A stretch of DNA of 64,000 nt, taken from the NCBI RefSeq assembly GCF_039542345.1, contig NZ_BAABHY010000001.1, forward strand, positions 1,054,001 through 1,118,000, read 5' to 3'. Shown here piece after piece: positions 1-8,102 of this stretch. The first letter of the stretch is position 1. The number at the start of each line of letters is the position of its first letter. The stretch is from Orbus sasakiae. Its GTDB lineage: Bacteria; Pseudomonadota; Gammaproteobacteria; Enterobacterales; Orbaceae. Both the position numbers and the translations under genes were made by a program. Below the pieces are notes generated by a model, which saw nothing but the letters and a program-made list of their open reading frames with translations, ran no database searches and was not told the DNA's origin.

Positions 1-1889
1 TCTTAATTGAGCAAGAACAAGGTAATGGTTCCAACGCTAAAAGCATATTACGTCAAGTTCACCAAAAAGTCATTCAGACTGATTTAAAATTCGATACACT
101 TTATAATGAGTTATTGCTTGAGATGGCTCGTAATCAAATTTTCTTGATCAATGAACGACAATTAACCTCACTACAAGAAGATTGGATTAAAAAATACTAT
201 AAGCAAAATTTACGTCAATACATTACCCCAATTCTGCTTGATAGTCATACAGATTTAATTCAAATTTTGAAAGATGATCACTCTTATCTGGCCGTCGAGA
301 TCATTAATAATAATGACACCAAATACGCCATTTTAGAGTTGCCGACTGAAAAAGTATCTCGATTTGTACTATTACCGTCAGATACCGCATCCAAAAATAA
401 ATCGATCATCTTTTTAGATAATATTTTACGGTTTTGTCTACCGGATATTTTTAAAATCTTTTTTGATGTCACCGAATTTAATGCTTACTCAATTAAGATA
501 AACCGTGATGCTGAATACGAATTAAGCAGTGAACTTGATAGTTTGCTCGAGCTAATGTCACAAGGTTTAAAACAACGCCTGACAGCGCAGCCCGTTCGAT
601 TTATCTATCAAAAAGACATGCCAAAAGCCCTGCTCGAACTGTTATTGTCTAAACTAAAATTGACTGAAAGTGATGCAATGACGGGTGGCCGCTACCCTAA
701 TTTTAAAGATTTGATGGGATTTCCTGGAATTGGTAGTCCTAATTTATTAAACAAAGTGCTCCCTAATTTAACTTATAATCGCTTTAAACAATTTAGAAAT
801 GCATTTGATGCGATTAAAGACAAAGATATCTTACTCTATTACCCCTACTATTCATTTAGCCATGTCCTTGAGATCATGCGTCAAGCTTCATTTGATCCAA
901 GCGTAACCCATATTCGAATCAATATTTACCGTGTCGCCAAAGATTCCCGCTTTGTACAGGCGGCGATTAATGCGGCAAACAACGGTAAAAAAGTGACGGT
1001 TGTTGTGGAGTTACAAGCGCGTTTTGATGAAGAGATCAATATTCGTTGGGCTAAAAAACTGATTGGTTCTGGGGTCAAAGTGATCTATTCACAACCTAAG
1101 TTAAAGATCCATGCCAAACTCTTTTTAATCGAACGCAAAGAGAATGATCAAATTGTGCGTTATGCTCATATCGGTTCGGGTAACTTTAATGAAAAGACGG
1201 CAAAGATTTATACTGACTTTTCATTACTAACCGCCGATCCGATGATCACTGAAGAAGTGAGAAAAGTCTTTAATTTTATCGAAAATCCGTTTAAACCTGT
1301 AACATTTAATTACTTATTAGTTTCACCACAAAATACCCGTATCCGCTTTATGGAGCTGATTCAACGTGAAATTAAACATGCTAAAGCAGGGAAACCCGCC
1401 GGTATTTATCTAAAGCTTAATGCGATTACGGATAAAGAGATGATCGATAAGTTATACGAAGCCTCATCAGCCGGTGTCAAAATCAGAATGGTCGTACGGG
1501 GTATGTGCGTCTTAATTCCACAAGTCCCTAACTTAAGTGAAAATATCATTGTGACAAGTGTGGTTGACCGATTTTTAGAACATGCTAGGGTCTACATTTT
1601 TGAAAATAATGGTTTGAAAGATACTTATATTTCTTCCGCTGACTGGATGCCTCGCAACATAGATAATCGTGTTGAAGTGGGGGTGAAAATTTTAGATCCG
1701 AGTTTACAAAAGATCATCCAAGATATTTTTATGATCCAAGCAAGCGATAATGTCAAAGCGAGGATTATCGATAAAGATTTACAAAACAACTATATTCAAC
1801 GCGGTAACAAAAAGAAAATTAGAGCACAAATAGCTATCTATGATTACTTAAACCGACTAGAAAATAAGCCAAAAACTGAGGATTACTAA
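1..1889 (+). CDS. ppk: Polyphosphate kinase 1, 5' end outside window
   Basis: Makes inorganic polyphosphate by reversible transfer of the ATP gamma-phosphate through a phosphohistidine. The frame is open from base 3 with no start, so the gene began upstream; about the first 65 residues relative to E. coli PPK are missing. The sequence follows E. coli PPK almost throughout: an N-terminal helical part ending in LYNELLLEMARNQIFLINER, the central region with NIYRVAKDSR and VVELQARFDEE, and the PLD-like catalytic part. The two family histidines lie in LKIHAKLFLI (autophosphorylated) and in FLEHARVYIFEN. The stop is directly followed by the ppx GTG, so the two form an operon, as in enterics. Identification is secure. 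Confidence 0.98.
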   Translation, partial: LIEQEQGNGSNAKSILRQVHQKVIQTDLKFDTLYNELLLEMARNQIFLINERQLTSLQEDWIKKYYKQNLRQYITPILLDSHTDLIQILKDDHSYLAVEIINNNDTKYAILELPTEKVSRFVLLPSDTASKNKSIIFLDNILRFCLPDIFKIFFDVTEFNAYSIKINRDAEYELSSELDSLLELMSQGLKQRLTAQPVRFIYQKDMPKALLELLLSKLKLTESDAMTGGRYPNFKDLMGFPGIGSPNLLNKVLPNLTYNRFKQFRNAFDAIKDKDILLYYPYYSFSHVLEIMRQASFDPSVTHIRINIYRVAKDSRFVQAAINAANNGKKVTVVVELQARFDEEINIRWAKKLIGSGVKVIYSQPKLKIHAKLFLIERKENDQIVRYAHIGSGNFNEKTAKIYTDFSLLTADPMITEEVRKVFNFIENPFKPVTFNYLLVSPQNTRIRFMELIQREIKHAKAGKPAGIYLKLNAITDKEMIDKLYEASSAGVKIRMVVRGMCVLIPQVPNLSENIIVTSVVDRFLEHARVYIFENNGLKDTYISSADWMPRNIDNRVEVGVKILDPSLQKIIQDIFMIQASDNVKARIIDKDLQNNYIQRGNKKKIRAQIAIYDYLNRLENKPKTEDY

Positions 1890-3422
1890 GTGCAATCTAA
1901 CATTAATGATTTTCATGAATATGCGGTCGTTGATCTGGGATCAAACAGTTTCCATATGGTCATCGCTAAAAAAGTCAATAATGCCTTGCAAGTCATTTAT
2001 AAACATAAACAAAATGTTCACTTAGCGACAGGACTTAATCATGATTTTCAATTAAGTGAAACAAGTATTTGCCGTGGTGTAGCGTGTTTAGCCATGTTTG
2101 CTGAACGTTTAAAGGATTTTCCGGTAAGCCACATTAAAGTCGTTGGCACTTATACATTAAGAGTGGCGAAAAACCGCTATCAATTCTTATTAGAAGCCGC
2201 AAAAGTATTCCCCTATCCGATTGAAATCATTTCAGGGCAAGAAGAAGCAAGATTGATTTATATAGGAGCCATTAATACTGAGTCCGTAGCCAAATCAGAT
2301 GTCAAATTTGTGATAGACGTCGGTGGTGGTTCAACTGAAATTGCAATAGGCACAGGCTCAACGCCGACGTTAGTTGAAAGTCGTCCGATGGGCTGCGTAA
2401 CCTATGCTAAACAATTTTTCCCAAAACAAACCATCAGTCGACCATTATTTGAACGAGCATGTTTTGCTGCCGAACAGCAAGTCGAGAAAATGATTAAATT
2501 GGTTAAAAGTAAAAATATTACCGTGGCGTTTGGTGCATCGGGTACCATAAAAAGTATCTATAGTATTTTGTTGGATCTTGGCGTGTCTGATGGCATTATT
2601 ACCCCAAATCGACTCGATGACTTGGTTTCTTATATCCTTGAGTTTAAACATTTTAGTGATATTGACTACCCTTCACTATCGGATGAACGTAAAGCGGTAT
2701 TTGTTAGTGGATTAGCGATATTTTATGGTGTCTTTAAAGCATTCGGTATAAAAGAGCTTCATTATACACAAAGTGCATTACGTGAAGGCCTACTTTACGA
2801 AATGACCGAAGACAATAAAAGTTTACAAGATATATGCCAAAAGACAATTGATACCCTATTTAAACAATATCGTATTGACGAACAGCACGCCAACCAAGTT
2901 GCACAAACAGCAAAACACCTTTTTAAGCAATGGAAAAAGCAAACAACGGTAACGCTTGACCCCATTTTAGAATCGATCTTATATTGGTCTGCGTTATTGC
3001 ATGAAATTGGACTGAGTATTAACTTTTCAGGTATTCATAAACATTCGGCTTATATCTTACAAAACAGCAATATGCCCGGTTTTAATGAAGAACAACAATT
3101 TTTACTGTCAACGCTGGTGAGGTATCACCGCAAAGGGCTAAAAATTGAGAGCATTCCCTACTTTAGCTTATTTGAGACAAAACAAATTTATCCACTATTA
3201 CAAATACTAAGACTGGCCGTATTGATTAATAATCAGCGTTCGAGTACGCTTGATCCGCATGTATTCACCTTAGCGATCATGGATAACGATCCTTGCAAAT
3301 TTCAATTAACCCTTGATCAACAGTTTGCACAGCATAATCGCTTAGTGGTACTCGATTTAGAACAAGAACAACTTTATTGGCAACAAAATAAGCCTTGGCA
3401 ATTACACATTAAAATTGATTAA
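1890..3422 (+). CDS. ppx: Exopolyphosphatase
   Basis: Hydrolyses terminal phosphates from polyphosphate, opposing PPK. The 510-residue product matches the usual length of about 513. The ASKHA-fold motifs are visible: VVDLGSNSFHMVIA near the N-terminus (phosphate 1 loop), SGQEEARLIYIGA, and VIDVGGGSTEIA (phosphate 2 loop), then an HD-like C-terminal region with LLHEIGLSINFSGIHKHSAY. It starts with GTG one base after the ppk stop, with a GAGGA ribosome site inside the ppk end, so it is translationally coupled. Three bases separate it from the H-NS-like gene, which probably shares the transcript. Confidence 0.97.
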   Translation: MQSNINDFHEYAVVDLGSNSFHMVIAKKVNNALQVIYKHKQNVHLATGLNHDFQLSETSICRGVACLAMFAERLKDFPVSHIKVVGTYTLRVAKNRYQFLLEAAKVFPYPIEIISGQEEARLIYIGAINTESVAKSDVKFVIDVGGGSTEIAIGTGSTPTLVESRPMGCVTYAKQFFPKQTISRPLFERACFAAEQQVEKMIKLVKSKNITVAFGASGTIKSIYSILLDLGVSDGIITPNRLDDLVSYILEFKHFSDIDYPSLSDERKAVFVSGLAIFYGVFKAFGIKELHYTQSALREGLLYEMTEDNKSLQDICQKTIDTLFKQYRIDEQHANQVAQTAKHLFKQWKKQTTVTLDPILESILYWSALLHEIGLSINFSGIHKHSAYILQNSNMPGFNEEQQFLLSTLVRYHRKGLKIESIPYFSLFETKQIYPLLQILRLAVLINNQRSSTLDPHVFTLAIMDNDPCKFQLTLDQQFAQHNRLVVLDLEQEQLYWQQNKPWQLHIKID

Positions 3423-3425
3423 GCG

Positions 3426-3836
3426 ATGACAAAAAAGATATTCTTATCCAATAACATTCGTAGTATAAGAGCGCAAACAAAACATTTGCCTCTTAATGAG
3501 CTTGAATCTGTTTTAGACAAATTAAAACAGGTTGTTGCTGAACGTCAAATTGAAGATAAACATGCGAAAGCCAATCTGGCTAAGCATAACCAAAAAGTTG
3601 AACAATATCTTGCCCAAATCAAACAAGATGGTATTAATATCACCGAATTACTGAAAAAAGCAGACTTTCCTACTTTTAAAAAACTGCGTAAAAATCGCCC
3701 GACAAGACCCCCAAAATACAAATATTTCGACCAACAGGGCAATTTACGCACATGGACGGGACAAGGCCGTATGCCAAAACCAATACAACTTGCATTACAT
3801 AACACCAAAAAATCATTAAAGGATTTTCTTATTTAG
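3426..3836 (+). CDS. H-NS family nucleoid-associated protein
   Basis: 136 residues, the same length as E. coli H-NS (137). The N-terminus (NNIRSIRAQTKHLPLNELES) matches the H-NS oligomerisation helices and is followed by a coiled coil rich in K, E and Q. The C-terminal DNA-binding domain contains KYKYFDQQGNLRTWTGQGRM; the TWTGQGR stretch is the AT-hook-like core that inserts in the minor groove. It begins three bases after ppx, an unusual position because hns is normally monocistronic. It directly borders the AT-rich CDI island, so silencing of that island by this protein is a reasonable inference. It may be the main H-NS or a paralogue; this window cannot decide. Confidence 0.93.
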   Translation: MTKKIFLSNNIRSIRAQTKHLPLNELESVLDKLKQVVAERQIEDKHAKANLAKHNQKVEQYLAQIKQDGINITELLKKADFPTFKKLRKNRPTRPPKYKYFDQQGNLRTWTGQGRMPKPIQLALHNTKKSLKDFLI

Positions 3837-4240
3837 GTATTTTTCGTTATATTTTTATCATAAGCTATAATTATAGTGTAAAAATAATTATTGACGTACG
3901 TACAAATTCATTTATATAGCTAATTTCAATTGCAAAAAACACTGCACTAGTAATCTACAAGTTATCATTTTTATTATAGCTAGAAAGTCATTTTTATCCA
4001 TTATTCTCAATAATGGTTTTTGCCGAAATACGATTTCTTTAGGATTAAATTTCTTTAGTAGATCCAAAGCATTAAATAGCCAAGTCCTTAATAGCATTAT
4101 TTATCCTAAAGAATTCCTTGCCTCACTTTTTAATCGATTTTATTAAACATCATATGCAACGGTTTACAAAAAAGATACCTGTTAACCACCCATTTAAATC
4201 AAAATAAAAATTAGTTCACTTCTACGAGATAGATCGTAAA
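3837..4240. other. Gene-poor AT-rich border between H-NS gene and CDI island
   Basis: About 400 bases without a convincing gene. A 61-codon minus-strand open frame (3912-4097) has no recognisable similarity or good ribosome site. The stretch holds a hairpin followed by T residues (3998-4021). Near 4220-4240 a weak inverted repeat (TACGA/TCGTA) resembles the hairpin that follows SymE remnants inside the island, so this may be the worn outer edge of the island. Confidence 0.5.
3998..4021 (+). terminator. Possible terminator after the ppk-ppx-hns operon
   Basis: Perfect 8-bp arms CCATTATT and AATAATGG around a CTC loop, followed by TTTTT. It lies about 160 bases after the H-NS stop. The stem is AT-rich and so only moderately stable. 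Confidence 0.45.
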
Positions 4241-4272
4241 AAAACAAAAAATCCCAGTTTTTAGGCTGGGAG
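4241..4272 (-). terminator. Rho-independent terminator ending CDI module 8
   Basis: On the minus strand the arms TCCCAG and CTGGGA surround an A-rich loop and are followed by a long T-rich run. The same stem and loop recurs after the other membrane immunity gene (10734-10760), so terminator and immunity gene seem to have travelled together. Confidence 0.8.
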
Positions 4273-4304
4273 CTTTTGTATTACAACTAACGTCTCAATA
4301 TTAA

Positions 4305-4547
4305 TCAAAATGTATTTCTATTTTTAAATATAGGCCATAAATAATAAGCCAACCAGAATACTAGACTTATAAATAAAGAACATAATGTTATTGTTTTCAA
4401 ACCTGTATATAAAATATCTAGGTGTAAAGTTCCATCTTTAATATATGATAATAAATCAAAAAAGCCCCATATAATTACAACACAAAATGCTAAAGTTATT
4501 TCAAATAAAATAAATATTTTGGATAATATTTTTAAATGACTAATCAT
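4305..4547 (-). CDS. Small membrane immunity-like protein (module 8)
   Basis: 80 residues from ATG 4547, which has an AAAGG ribosome site 8 bases upstream. The frame stays open upstream because it is fused in frame to a toxin tail. Hydropathy suggests two or three membrane segments (around IFILFEITLAFCVVIIWGFF and TITLCSLFISLVFWLAYYLW) with a short charged loop. Size and topology match those expected of inner-membrane immunity proteins against pore-forming toxins, and the protein resembles the restored product at 10767-11010. No named family is recognised. Role inferred from position after a toxin tail. Confidence 0.6.
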   Translation of the reverse strand: MISHLKILSKIFILFEITLAFCVVIIWGFFDLLSYIKDGTLHLDILYTGLKTITLCSLFISLVFWLAYYLWPIFKNRNTF

Positions 4548-4730
4548 TTTTTTACCTTTGCTACTTATTTTATATTCTAGAAATTTCAGAGCCACTTGAA
4601 TCCAATCTCTGTTAGAACCATTCTGACCATATTTTGGTGCTGCTGTTCTAACTACTCGACCAGTATTACAGTTAATATCAACTTTAGAGCCATCTTTACC
4701 TCTAAATGTTTGCCAACTACTACAAATTAC
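4548..4730 (-). pseudogene. Remnant of a CDI toxin C-terminus (module 8)
   Basis: The open frame upstream of the membrane immunity gene encodes a tail with SWQTFRGKDGSKVDINC, then NTGRVVRTAAPKYGQNG. This style (RGKDG, a TGRVVRTAAPKYG block) is typical of the very C-terminus of polymorphic toxins. There is no start codon, no pretoxin and no VENN; the frame is cut by a stop at 4731-4733, right beside the immunity gene of module 7. It is a displaced fragment, not a functional toxin. The toxic activity cannot be named. Confidence 0.6.
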
Positions 4731-4742
4731 CTAATATATTAT

Positions 4743-4985
4743 TTATGTACAAACAGGCCCCCAATAACCTTCAAAAGGAAAATCGGGAACAACTAATCTC
4801 CAAATATTTCCTTCTTGATTCTTAAACCAATATTCATCTAAATTTTGGCCTGCGTAGTATTCTTTAACGGGAACCAGCTCAATTAGTCCATTCATTTTTA
4901 GTTTATATAGCCAATCATAAAAATTTTTATATTCATCATAAGAACTAAAATGCTCGATTTCTTCCCAAATTATTTTACTATCCAT
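4743..4985 (-). CDS. Putative CDI immunity protein (module 7)
   Basis: 80-residue acidic soluble protein rich in aromatic residues, with YWFKNQEGNIWRLVVPDFPF near the C-terminus. Its start overlaps the last 16 bases of the preceding toxin gene, the arrangement expected for a coupled immunity gene. No named immunity family is recognised. It probably binds the TNT/ART-like toxin encoded just upstream on the same strand. Confidence 0.65.
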   Translation of the reverse strand: MDSKIIWEEIEHFSSYDEYKNFYDWLYKLKMNGLIELVPVKEYYAGQNLDEYWFKNQEGNIWRLVVPDFPFEGYWGPVCT

Positions 4986-5977
4986 GATGGATCCACCTTA
5001 TCTATAAAGAATATTTGATTACCACCACCAACTAATCCCGATTGTTTAGCCGCAATTCCTTCATAAAACTTTATGCCTGCTGGTACTTTAATTTCAACAA
5101 CTTTGGTTGCCGTATTTCCCCACTTCGGTTCTAAAGCACTATCAATAATAGATTGTACTGGTCCTGATGGTTTTTCAGTTGTCCGATAAGGACCTAGTTC
5201 TTTAGAATTCCCACCATAAACTCTATATAATGAAGTTGTATCTGTCGTAATGACTTCTTTATATGTCCCACTTCTAAAAGTTTCAGCAATTTTTTCTGGT
5301 AAAGGTCCCTTATTTAATGGACCATATTCAACTACAACTGAAGTTGTATTTATTTTTTCAATTTTATTAATATCAGAAACACTATTTTCTATCTTATTAA
5401 CAGTACTAGCATCAGAAGCTACATTCTCAACCTTATTGACTGTCCCACCGGTTTTCCCTCCTGGATACACAGCTTTTGCAGGAACGAGAAGAGAAGCTAA
5501 AAGTGCAGAAATATTTTCTTGTGCTTTTTGATCGCCATGCTCCGCTGCATTAATAGTTTGTTTGAGTTTTTCCCAAGTATTACCACTAACCACTGCATCA
5601 AAAGCAACACCGATTTTGTCATTAGTCTCTTTTAAATCAGATTTTGCTTGGGTACAATAATTTTCTCCTGTTGCACAGGTGACTAAAGCAGCTAATAAAT
5701 CACCAGCTGTATCAACCATTGCAACAGTTCCATTCATTCCATCGGCGGCAACAGTTATTGCCGTATTGACAATCAATGATGCTACATTTTCACCCATAAC
5801 TTCACGTGCTTTGTCTTTCCAATACTCCGCACTTTTCGTGTTTTCTTCAACTATCTGTTTTCCTGTCAAAGAGTTATTCTCAACTGCATTTTTACTGCCG
5901 GCAACGGCAGTGCCAACGTCATTGGTGTTACCGCCTGTACCTGCTGCAACTGCAAGTCCGACGGCTAATTGAGCAAG
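4970..5977 (-). pseudogene. Orphan cdiA-CT: TNT/ADP-ribosyltransferase-like toxin (module 7)
   Basis: A 5'-truncated cdiA fragment. Its open frame begins within the pretoxin segment (LAQLAVGLAVAAGTGG), preceded at once by a stop, then runs through NAVENN (VENN codons 5873-5884) into a roughly 300-residue C-terminal module. An entry-type region is followed by a toxin domain with LYRVYGG, GPYRTTEKP, a KVVEIKVPAGIKFYEG strand and GGGNQIFF near the end. The Arg early, Gly-Pro-Tyr, Glu/Gly strand, GGG-x-Q order resembles TNT-type NAD glycohydrolases and related ADP-ribosyltransferases, which suggests an NAD-consuming toxin; this is inference from motif order. No promoter or proper start is visible, so it is probably silent unless recombined onto an active cdiA. 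Confidence 0.7.
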
Positions 5978-6010
5978 TTAAATAAAACTAATCGCCTTTT
6001 TCTATACTTA

Positions 6011-6043
6011 AAAGATCAATTGATTATTGAACTTAAGAAGTAA
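6011..6043 (+). pseudogene. SymE C-terminal remnant (copy E)
   Basis: Only about ten residues remain (KDQLIIELKK, then a stop), but they match the ends of the other copies in the island (KKGKLIVELAK type). A hairpin starts directly after the stop, as in those copies. Support is mainly positional. Confidence 0.45.
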
Positions 6044-6081
6044 CTCGCAGAATGAAGATATAATTAAAACCATTCTGCGAG
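6044..6081. repeat. Palindromic hairpin after SymE copy E
   Basis: Perfect 11-bp arms CTCGCAGAATG and CATTCTGCGAG around a 16-base AT-rich loop. The core TCTGCGA/TCGCAGA is shared with the hairpins at 13598-13625 and 15906-15931. It lies between the convergent SymE remnant and the Imm42-like gene, so it may end transcription from both sides. Confidence 0.75.
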
Positions 6082-6124
6082 GGGAATCGCAAACAGGGGA
6101 GAAATATTTACTCCTAAACATCAA

Positions 6125-6605
6125 TTAATACATAATTTCAGTGTTACTAACAAAATTTTTTAGCCGTTTTATTGATAAACTCTCAGCAGAGGGCAAACTA
6201 GAAATTAATTTCTCTATGGTTCCTTTGGGATAACGTTTTTCTTGAAACGTTTTTTCGTAATCAGTTGAGTAAATAAGTCTTTCTTCATTACCGTCAAATG
6301 CTAACCAGAACAAACAACCATAATCTGATAATACGCCCGTATCTAATACAATACAATTTTCAGGGCTCCCTTCAGAAAAATCCAACAGATTAATATCTTT
6401 ACCCCCCAATTCAGGTATATTTTGTTCTAAATTTATCTTAAGACTATCCTTTAATGAGTTAATAACAAGATATAAATCAATCGTTACCCCCTTTTCCAGG
6501 AATCAAAAGATCATCGATAATAAAGTTAAACATTCCACTAGGAGAACATAAAATATCTATTTTCTCTATTTGGATAGCTACTTGATATGGATCACCAAAT
6601 ATCAT
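6125..6605 (-). pseudogene. Imm42-like immunity gene with a G-run frameshift (module 6)
   Basis: Starts at ATG 6605 (MIFGDPYQVAIQIEKID, the typical opening of Imm42-family proteins as I recall them). The frame stops after GKGGND because of a run of five G on the minus strand. Removing one G gives GKGVTIDLYLVINSLKDS and continues without interruption to the stop at 6125, for a total of 159 residues. The ATG overlaps the TGA of the upstream toxin remnant. The gene is one slippage event from intact. In its present state only an N-terminal stub is translated, or an unrelated internal start gives the last 94 residues. Confidence 0.75.
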
Positions 6606-7056
6606 TTTATTTTCCACCCTTCTTGTTTTCTTAAATTAGACTTAGTTTTATTATCTAGTTCTAACGGATTTTTCTTATCTCCAGTACTACCAGTCCAATG
6701 ATATGCTCCAGTATTACTTGGTGAATATCTATGAATATTTCCTTCTGAATCGATAGCATATCTATGTTTGTTACCACCAATGGATATTGAACCTTCGAAA
6801 ATATCAAGAGAATCCCTTGGCTCCGTTCCTGCATTAGGCCTAAACCCAGGCGCTCCCGGAGTATGTTTTGTATTTGATGGTGCGTTACTTTTTGTTCAGA
6901 AGTCAAATTGTTACAAGTATCGGATATTATTACACCTAAACCCTTTAAGCTTTTCGCAATTGATAACGCTAGCTGGTCATTATTGACTTGATTTGGGTTT
7001 TGAACGCCCAATAAAGAAGCTAAAGATTGCTGAATAATAGGAACAGCAACAGCCAC
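6602..7056 (-). pseudogene. Rearranged orphan cdiA-CT (module 6)
   Basis: The 5' part encodes a post-VENN segment (VPIIQQSLASLLGVQN and following) nearly identical to the segment after VENN in the 8103-9605 module. After SEQKVT the reading frame changes: a toxin tail continues in another frame with TPGAPGFRPNAGTEPRDS, then ISIGGNKHRYAIDSEGNIH and YHWTGSTGDKKNP, ending at the TGA that overlaps the Imm42-like ATG. The gene is therefore both truncated and out of frame at the entry/toxin joint near 6880. Pairing of this tail with an Imm42-like protein supports a genuine toxin remnant. Its activity is not identified. Confidence 0.7.
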
Positions 7057-7145
7057 GTTAATGCAACAGTTAGCCCTGATTTTTCGTATTTATACTCTTC
7101 TTTGTAAGTCGTTTGTGGCAATTCAAGATTTAATGAGTAGTTATT

Positions 7146-7332
7146 ATGACTAACGCCAATTCTACGGTAATAACAGCTAAAACCAAAACCACTGGTAAAA
7201 CCCTGCGATAGCCCTCGCAACGCCATTACACCGTTGGCTATATCAATGTTCACCAAGAACCCAAAGCAAGTCGGCTTTGCAACTGGGCAGCCTGTGACGA
7301 TTACCACTAAAAAAGGTCAATTGATTATTTAA
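7146..7332 (+). pseudogene. SymE-family gene remnant (copy D)
   Basis: Starts MTNANSTVITAKTKTTGKTL like copy B, but has a premature TAG (where copy B has CAAGAG) and a central deletion that joins HQEPKAS directly to the GFATGQPVTITTKKGQL end. SymE proteins have an AbrB/MazE-like fold and act as SOS-induced toxins in E. coli. The ribosome-site region before the ATG is conserved with copy B. A half-hairpin (GATCGCAAAACT) follows. Confidence 0.75.
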
Positions 7333-7370
7333 CAACTTGCTAAGTAGATCGCAAAACTAATACATAAAAA

Positions 7371-7712
7371 TTAAACGGACTTAATCTTTATGTATATTCT
7401 TTTTGGTGCCTTATCGAAATACCTGAATAAGGCAGGACATAGCCAACCTTCCATATCAAATTCAGGTGAATAATACCAGTTTCCCGAATGTTCTTCGCTT
7501 TGCCATTCTAAATACAAATCTGAATCAGGAAAATTAACTTCTGAAAAAATTAAAATAAAACCTTTTTCTGCATCTGATATCTGTTTTGTTACTTTATCAA
7601 TTAAAATGTCAGTCCCTGATACAAAAGGTTCTTGTATTAAACCTACTTTGGGATCATCAAAAACCCACATACCTAGATATTTATAAGGCTTTATAATATT
7701 TATAAAATTCAT
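7371..7712 (-). CDS. DUF6717-like protein, probable immunity or accessory
   Basis: 113 residues with GMWVFDDPKVGLIQEPFVSG, a GFILIFSEVNFPDSD strand and EGWLCPALFRYFDKAP, a pattern I associate with DUF6717 proteins found near toxin genes. Soluble, no signal peptide. It is the second gene after the module 5 toxin, 16 bases beyond the first immunity candidate. It may be an immunity protein left from an older module, because one toxin normally needs only the adjacent gene. Intact frame. Confidence 0.6.
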   Translation of the reverse strand: MNFINIIKPYKYLGMWVFDDPKVGLIQEPFVSGTDILIDKVTKQISDAEKGFILIFSEVNFPDSDLYLEWQSEEHSGNWYYSPEFDMEGWLCPALFRYFDKAPKRIYIKIKSV

Positions 7713-7728
7713 ATATTACATACCATAA

Positions 7729-8094
7729 TTATTGTTTTTCAAAATCATGAATTACTCTTTTTAAAAACCGAAAAAACTCCATCACGTCCATTAAGTTACC
7801 TCTTACGCCTCTTACTGGTAAATTGAAGATTTTTTTATCTATGACTTCAAGTTTAATAAAAATAGATTTTTTAGGATCTTCAAACTCTATACTTAATATG
7901 TCTCTATATTTTATAGACACTCTCTCACTATTAACATTCCAAAAGATTCCATTTTGGCAAATATAGAGAGAGTCTTTCTCCGGCTTATTATCATAAACCC
8001 CGAAGATTTCACCAAGTTCTTCATCATATCCAGATAAGTAGGTAAACCTTTCCATATCTGATAAAATTCGTTTAATCCTAACCATAATTTCCAT
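7729..8094 (-). CDS. Putative CDI immunity protein (module 5)
   Basis: 121 residues, soluble, alternating strands and a C-terminal helix (DVMEFFRFLKRVIHDFEK). The first ATG at 8094 has a good ribosome site (AGTAGGA, about 7 bases upstream) and lies 8 bases after the toxin stop, so it is probably co-transcribed. No named family recognised. Role inferred from its place immediately after a cdiA-CT. Confidence 0.65.
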   Translation of the reverse strand: MEIMVRIKRILSDMERFTYLSGYDEELGEIFGVYDNKPEKDSLYICQNGIFWNVNSERVSIKYRDILSIEFEDPKKSIFIKLEVIDKKIFNLPVRGVRGNLMDVMEFFRFLKRVIHDFEKQ

Positions 8095-8102
8095 TGTTTT
8101 TC

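Noticed and set aside
3912..4097. 61-codon minus-strand frame near the island border
   Set aside because: No recognisable motif, poor start context, and it contains a hairpin; not supported as a gene.
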